Shown here one piece after another: positions 47,046 to 50,671 of a stretch of DNA of 50,671 nt. The stretch is from assembly GCA_017394605.1 (NCBI GenBank), contig JAFPXU010000150.1, positions 1 to 50,671 on the forward strand, given 5' to 3'. Positions within the stretch are counted from its first letter, which is position 1. Every line of letters starts with the position of its first letter. The position numbers and the translations under genes are program-made. The notes under the pieces were generated by a model that searched no databases, was not told the origin of the DNA, and saw only the letters and a program-made list of their open reading frames with translations. The stretch is from Clostridia bacterium (GTDB lineage: Bacteria > Bacillota_A > Clostridia > Christensenellales > CAG-138).

Positions 47046-47974
47046 GATTCTTCACCTCCGAAATCATATGCATGGTACTGATTCTTGGTCTGACCATGTC
47101 CGCCAAAGTCTCTGCAGGATGCGCCGCGGTGACGGAACGAATAGAGGAACGTGTTGGTTACGCTGCTCTCGTGCAGTTTGTCCACAAGGCCGGGATAGAG
47201 ATCCGCTTTCAGAACATACGGACACATCATCGGCGCTTCCGTAATGACATTGCCGTCCGGATTGATGATCATGCTGTTTCCGAACGCGGCGCACGCATGC
47301 TCGACGCCGTAGCAGTTCGCGCCGATCACGTAGACCTGGTTGCAGTATGCCGCGCAGCGGTTCGTCAGCTTCCACGCCTCTTCCCATGGGTTCATGTAAT
47401 GGGTGATGCGGACGATGACGTTTGCTCCGTTATAGGCAGCTTCGCGCCAGATCTCGGGATAATCCCCGTCCGCGCAGACGATGGTCGCGATCTTCGATCC
47501 TTTCGGTCCGGGCGTAACAGGGCATTCCCAGCCGGGATAATGGCGTTCCGTCGGGATCCAGGGATTCATTTTTGCGTATTTGTGTACTACTTCCCCTTTG
47601 TCATTGATCATGACAGCGCAGTTGACTGGCTCCTGATGCCCCTCGTTTTCAAGGATGATGCCGAAAATGCCCCAGACGCGAAGCCTCGCGCAGGCTTCCT
47701 TCAGTCTGTTGACCTCCGGGGAGTCCAGCGTCAGCACCACGTTCTTCCTTTTCAGCGGATGCATGCCCTGCACACCGAACTCGGGAGACACGAACAGGTC
47801 GTATCCGGGGAATCCGCGCGCGCCAATCTCCATGTAGGTGATCAGCTGATCGATGTTCTTGTTGACCCCTTCCATGTTGTCCGCATGAATGGGTTCAATC
47901 TGCGCAACGACGGTGCTGAGAACTTCCGTTTCCACCGGGCCGCCGCCGACGCCGTGACTGCTTCCGATAATCAT
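47042..47974 (-). CDS. Formamidase-like nitrilase-superfamily amidase
   Basis: 310 residues. Carbon-nitrogen hydrolase with catalytic triad visible as SPEF (Glu 65), YAKMNPW (Lys 135) and VCADGDYPE (Cys 167), close to the positions in the H. pylori formamidase AmiF (60, 133, 166). MNPWIPTERHYPGWE and GSKIATIVCADG follow AmiF closely. Unlike AmiF, the residue after Cys is Ala instead of His, so substrate choice may differ (formamide or another short amide). ATG 47974 lies five bases behind AAGGAGGT. First gene of an operon divergent from a LacI regulator. Confidence 0.85.
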   Translation of the reverse strand: MIIGSSHGVGGGPVETEVLSTVVAQIEPIHADNMEGVNKNIDQLITYMEIGARGFPGYDLFVSPEFGVQGMHPLKRKNVVLTLDSPEVNRLKEACARLRVWGIFGIILENEGHQEPVNCAVMINDKGEVVHKYAKMNPWIPTERHYPGWECPVTPGPKGSKIATIVCADGDYPEIWREAAYNGANVIVRITHYMNPWEEAWKLTNRCAAYCNQVYVIGANCYGVEHACAAFGNSMIINPDGNVITEAPMMCPYVLKADLYPGLVDKLHESSVTNTFLYSFRHRGASCRDFGGHGQTKNQYHAYDFGGEES

Positions 47975-47999
47975 ACATACCTCCTTGTCGATCAGTGAT

Positions 48000-48024
48000 T
48001 GTAACAAAAATGTAACATTTTTGT
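48000..48024. promoter_or_regulatory. Palindrome and TGTAACA pair upstream of the formamidase operon
   Basis: ACAAAAATG (48004-48012), TAA, CATTTTTGT (48016-48024): nine-base perfect arms. Two TGTAACA copies lie at 48000 and 48011, 11 bases apart. A candidate operator for the divergent LacI-family regulator. Confidence 0.65.
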
Positions 48025-48160
48025 AATATAATACTATTATTTCAGTACCATTGTTCCGCTGTCAAGTAGGAAAAAAGATTTAGAATGGCTAAAAAAACCT
48101 TAGTATTCTATTGGTTTTCGGTCAAACGCATTTGTTTCTGAAAAATCGCGGGAGCTATTT

Positions 48161-48202
48161 TGTTACATTGTTTGTTTCATTTCAGAATTGTGTTACAATA
48201 TG
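48161..48202 (+). promoter_or_regulatory. LacI gene promoter with TGTTACA repeats
   Basis: TGTTACA at 48161-48167 and 48191-48197, 30 bases apart; the second makes up part of a TACAAT -10 (48194-48199), with a TTGTTT -35 about 16 bases upstream. These mirror the TGTAACA copies at 48000 and 48011. Confidence 0.6.
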
Positions 48203-48230
48203 CTTGTCAACAGATTATTATTTTAAGGGG

Positions 48231-49235
48231 ATGAGTGCTATCAATATCCGGGATATTGCCAAGCTAGCAGGTGTTTCAACGGCTACCGTTTCACGCGCGA
48301 TCAACACCCCTGATGCTGTTCAAAAGGAAACCCGCAGCAAAATCGATGCCGTTCTGAAAGAAACAGGATACGTGCCTCCCGCAATGAAGAAAAGCGCCGA
48401 AACGGGAGTTATTCTGTTTATCTTTAACGAAGACGATTATCTGTTCTATGACAGGATCTACGTGGGCTTTGATCTGATGGTAAGGTCCACCCCGTATACG
48501 GTCGTGATGTGTCCTATTCCCGCAGACGAATCGGCAAGGAAGAAGACGCTCCTTTCCTTCAGCAGGAGAAAAATAGACGGAATTATATATGCCCTGCGGG
48601 ATTACTATCCGGCGGACATTTCATGGTTCCAATCGAAAAAGATCCCGGTCGTCATAGCAAGAAAATACAACGACATGTCCCCTGATCTCCCCCGTTGCTA
48701 TATCGACTTCTCCGTCGGCTCATTCCGCATGACCGAGCACCTGCTGTCCATCGGGTGCAGAAAGATTTATCTCATGGTCGAGCAGGTTTCTGCTCAGTTC
48801 CTGAACAGTTTCTGTTCCGGCTGGAAACGCGCCTTCTTTGAAAAGGATCTGCCTTTCAGCGAGGACTGGATCATCAATACGCAGAACTCCGTTCAGGGCG
48901 GTTATGAAAAAGCGGTGGAGATCTTGACCTCTTCCGATACACCCGACGCCTTTTTCTGCGCCAGCAACGAAATGGCGCTCGGTATTTTGCGCGCCGCCCG
49001 GGATCTGTCCATTTCGGTTCCGGATCAGCTGTCCGTTGTCGGATTTACCGATTCCCCCACCGCCGCATATACAGAGCCGGAACTGACGACCCTGAAGCAG
49101 CCGATTGAGCAGCTCGGCGTCGCCACAGCAGAAGTCATGCTCAAAATACTGGAAAGGAAGGGCGACCTGACGCTCGTTCCGCCGGAAATCATGCTGCAGC
49201 CGCAGCTTCGCATCCGCAAGTCGTGCAAAAGCTGA
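48231..49235 (+). CDS. LacI-family transcription regulator
   Basis: 334 residues. The helix-turn-helix starts at once: INIRDIAKLAGVSTATVSRAINTPDAVQKETR; the effector domain is a periplasmic-binding-like fold with SVVGFTDSPTAAYTEPELTTLKQPIEQLG near the end. ATG 48231 directly abuts AAGGGG, which is too close for a normal site, so translation may begin elsewhere (in-frame TTG 48204 is possible). It diverges from the formamidase-permease operon and probably represses it. Effector unknown. Confidence 0.88.
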   Translation: MSAINIRDIAKLAGVSTATVSRAINTPDAVQKETRSKIDAVLKETGYVPPAMKKSAETGVILFIFNEDDYLFYDRIYVGFDLMVRSTPYTVVMCPIPADESARKKTLLSFSRRKIDGIIYALRDYYPADISWFQSKKIPVVIARKYNDMSPDLPRCYIDFSVGSFRMTEHLLSIGCRKIYLMVEQVSAQFLNSFCSGWKRAFFEKDLPFSEDWIINTQNSVQGGYEKAVEILTSSDTPDAFFCASNEMALGILRAARDLSISVPDQLSVVGFTDSPTAAYTEPELTTLKQPIEQLGVATAEVMLKILERKGDLTLVPPEIMLQPQLRIRKSCKS

Positions 49236-49259
49236 AAACAGTCCTAGACCTCGATTCAG

Positions 49260-49308
49260 TCGCGTCGTTTTGATAAAAAAACAGACGCGATTTTTTTATC
49301 GCGCCTGA
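49260..49308. terminator. Overlapping terminators between LacI and trpS
   Basis: Plus strand: TCGCGTC (49260-49266) / GACGCGA (49284-49290) then seven T residues. Minus strand: GCGCGAT / ATCGCGT with a T run for trpS. The two hairpins share the 49284-49290 arm. Confidence 0.75.
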
Positions 49309-49328
49309 AAAAAGCGAATCGGATCGAT

Positions 49329-50348
49329 TCAGCGTTTAACGGAGTCGAATCCCACCTTATGATACACTTTGCTGACGGTCCTGCGTGCCCTCTTCTGCGC
49401 TTTTTCCGCACCTTTGACCAGTGTATCGTTCAGATACTGCTTGTCCTTCAGGATCCTTCCGTACTCTTTCTGAATCGGTTCCAGAACGGCCACGACAGCG
49501 TCCGCGGCGCGTACTTTCAGCGTACCGTATCCCTGTCCCTCGAGTTCTCCGACCGCTTCCTCCATGGTCTTTCCGGAACACGCGGAATAAATCGTAAGAA
49601 GGTTGTAAACGCCCGGTCTTGCGGGATCGGCAGCTATGCATCCCTCGCAGTCGGTGACAGCGCGTTTGATCTTCCTGACGATCGTATCGGGATCATCCAG
49701 CATGGCGATATAGCCGTTCGGATTCGGATCCGACTTGCTCATCTTATTCTCCGGCTCCTGGAGGCTCATGATTCTGGCACCGACCTTCGGGATGAACGGT
49801 TCCGGCACCACGAAAGTTTCGCCGTACAGCTTGTTAAACCGCTCCGCCAGATCTCGAGTAAGTTCCACATGCTGCTTCTGATCCGCGCCGACCGGAATCA
49901 GATGCGCCTGATAAAGCAGGATATCGGAAGCCATCAGAACAGGATAGGTAAACAGTCCCGCGTTGATATTGTCCGCGTGGCGCGCGCTCTTGTCCTTGAA
50001 CTGGGTCATCCGGTTCAGCTCGCCCATATAGGTGTTGCAGTTCAGAACCCAGCTCAGCATGACATGCTCCGGGACCGAAGACTGGATGAAGAGCGTCGAT
50101 TTCTCCGGATCGATGCCGCACGCCATGAAGAGCGCCGCTGTTTCCACGCTTCTTCTGCGCAGCTCCGACGATTCCTGACGGACGGTGATGGCGTGCATAT
50201 CAGCGACCATGTAGTAGGAATCAAACTCCTCCTGCATGGCGACGAAATTCTTCAGCGCCCCGAGATAATTGCCGAGCGTCAGCCTGCTGGTAGGCTGAAT
50301 CCCGCTCAGCACGGTTTTTCTTGATTCTGTTCTTTCTGTCGATTCCAT
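49329..50348 (-). CDS. trpS: Tryptophanyl-tRNA synthetase
   Basis: 339 residues from ATG 50348 (ESTERTESRK). Class I enzyme that charges tRNA-Trp. The HIGH-type motif appears in VLSGIQPTSRLTLGNYLGAL, the KMSKS loop in ENKMSKSDPN; MASDILLYQAHLIPVGADQKQHVELTRDLAERFN is the characteristic TrpRS block. A weak AGGA about seven bases upstream supports this start; a further ATG to the left extends only into rnpB flank DNA. It lies about 43 bases downstream of rnpB on the same strand, with no promoter seen between. Confidence 0.95.
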   Translation of the reverse strand: MESTERTESRKTVLSGIQPTSRLTLGNYLGALKNFVAMQEEFDSYYMVADMHAITVRQESSELRRRSVETAALFMACGIDPEKSTLFIQSSVPEHVMLSWVLNCNTYMGELNRMTQFKDKSARHADNINAGLFTYPVLMASDILLYQAHLIPVGADQKQHVELTRDLAERFNKLYGETFVVPEPFIPKVGARIMSLQEPENKMSKSDPNPNGYIAMLDDPDTIVRKIKRAVTDCEGCIAADPARPGVYNLLTIYSACSGKTMEEAVGELEGQGYGTLKVRAADAVVAVLEPIQKEYGRILKDKQYLNDTLVKGAEKAQKRARRTVSKVYHKVGFDSVKR

Positions 50349-50391
50349 GTGTTGATCCTGCTCCAAGGGACATCCGTCCATTAATCCAAAA

Positions 50392-50671
50392 AATGCGAGC
50401 AAGCCGTAAGCCGAGTTCTGTCAAAGGACGACCATCTATCTCTGGCCCAACGTTACCGATGGGCTCATGCGATTATCGGGAGCGTAGCGGGCAGCTATTA
50501 AATGCTCTCATTTCAATCTTGCACCGGGTGGGGTTTACATAGCGGACAAGTCGCCAAGCCGCTGGTGAGCTCTTACCTCGCCTTTCCATCCTTACCTGCC
50601 AAACGGCAGGCGGTATCTCTCTGTTGCACTTTCCTTGGAGTCGCCTCCACCGGGTGTTACCCGGCACCCTG
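50392..50671 (-). ncRNA. rnpB: RNase P RNA, partial (3' part)
   Basis: Read on the minus strand, the DNA carries the conserved RNase P segments: AGGAAAGTGCAACAGAGAGA, GGTAAGGATGGAAAGGCGAG, GGTAAGAGCTCACC, and near the 3' end AGATGGTCGTCC followed by ACAGAACTCGGCTTA. The 3' end is near 50392 with a six-T run after it. The 5' end is cut off by the window edge. It is the catalytic RNA for tRNA 5' processing. The conserved core is unmistakable; class A type is likely. Confidence 0.95.

Noticed and set aside
1..50671. CRISPR arrays, insertion sequences, prophage or integrase genes
   Set aside because: No regularly spaced repeats, transposase, integrase or phage genes seen; the only sizeable repeat noticed is the copA HMA duplication.

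Overview
The window looks like chromosomal DNA from an anaerobic Clostridia-type Firmicute of medium-high GC (mid-50s percent, judged by eye). The reasons are strong AGGAGG-type ribosome binding sites, TTG/GTG starts, sigma-A promoters (many with an extended -10 TGnTATAAT), a T-box in front of pheST, an Rrf2 regulator beside cysK, and a selenium/sulfur accessory cluster typical of anaerobes. I cannot name a genus. About 47 protein genes, one tRNA and a partial RNase P RNA are supported. I saw no insertion sequence, prophage, integrase or CRISPR array.

Layout. 1-6.1 kb: 5' end of rpsU, a GT4 glycosyltransferase with a polytopic membrane protein, a lone XdhC-type protein, a GT2 glycosyltransferase overlapping a membrane-anchored metallo-beta-lactamase-fold protein whose metal motifs look degenerate. 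6.1-10.3 kb: T-box (specifier probably UUC), pheS, pheT, a zinc-ribbon membrane protein. 10.4-13.5 kb: operon of a D-aminoacylase-type amidohydrolase, a PfkB (pseudouridine-kinase-like) kinase and YfcE. 13.6-16.9 kb (minus): glycogen phosphorylase overlapping a TupA-like ATP-grasp gene. 17.1-20.3 kb: Crp/Fnr regulator with a perfect palindrome at its promoter, then an NMT1/SsuA-type ABC importer. 20.4-28 kb: NlpC/P60 hydrolase, a free-standing transketolase C-terminal domain, RmuC, tRNA-Arg(ACG), a GNAT acetyltransferase, an Imm32-like small protein, a membrane MerR regulator with a 19-bp-spacer promoter, and an MscS channel with a single-pass surface protein. 28-32.7 kb: Rrf2 regulator and cysK, which share an operator-like sequence, then a CopA copper ATPase with a recently duplicated C-terminal metal-binding domain. 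32.7-39.7 kb: LUD protein, radical SAM protein plus nitroreductase with a divergent TetR regulator, a polar amino-acid ABC importer plus an M20 amidohydrolase. 39.8-42.6 kb: cysteine desulfurase diverging from YedE-TusA-DUF3343, the selenium/sulfur cluster. 42.6-50.7 kb: SEC-C protein, GH13 glycosidase, HD phosphohydrolase, a formamidase / small protein / NCS2 permease operon with a divergent LacI regulator, trpS and rnpB.

How the parts fit. Several small loci pair a regulator with its likely targets, and the control DNA can be read: Rrf2/cysK (cysteine and sulfur supply), LacI/formamidase-permease, Crp-Fnr/ABC importer, MerR autoregulation, TetR/nitroreductase. The most striking is the desulfurase-yedE intergenic region. 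Two face-to-face promoters are each overlaid by one of a pair of matching inverted repeats, placed so that each repeat covers the -35 of one promoter and the start point of the other. Together with XdhC at 3 kb, this suggests (inference) a regulated selenium- or persulfide-handling system, possibly serving a selenium-dependent molybdenum hydroxylase encoded elsewhere.
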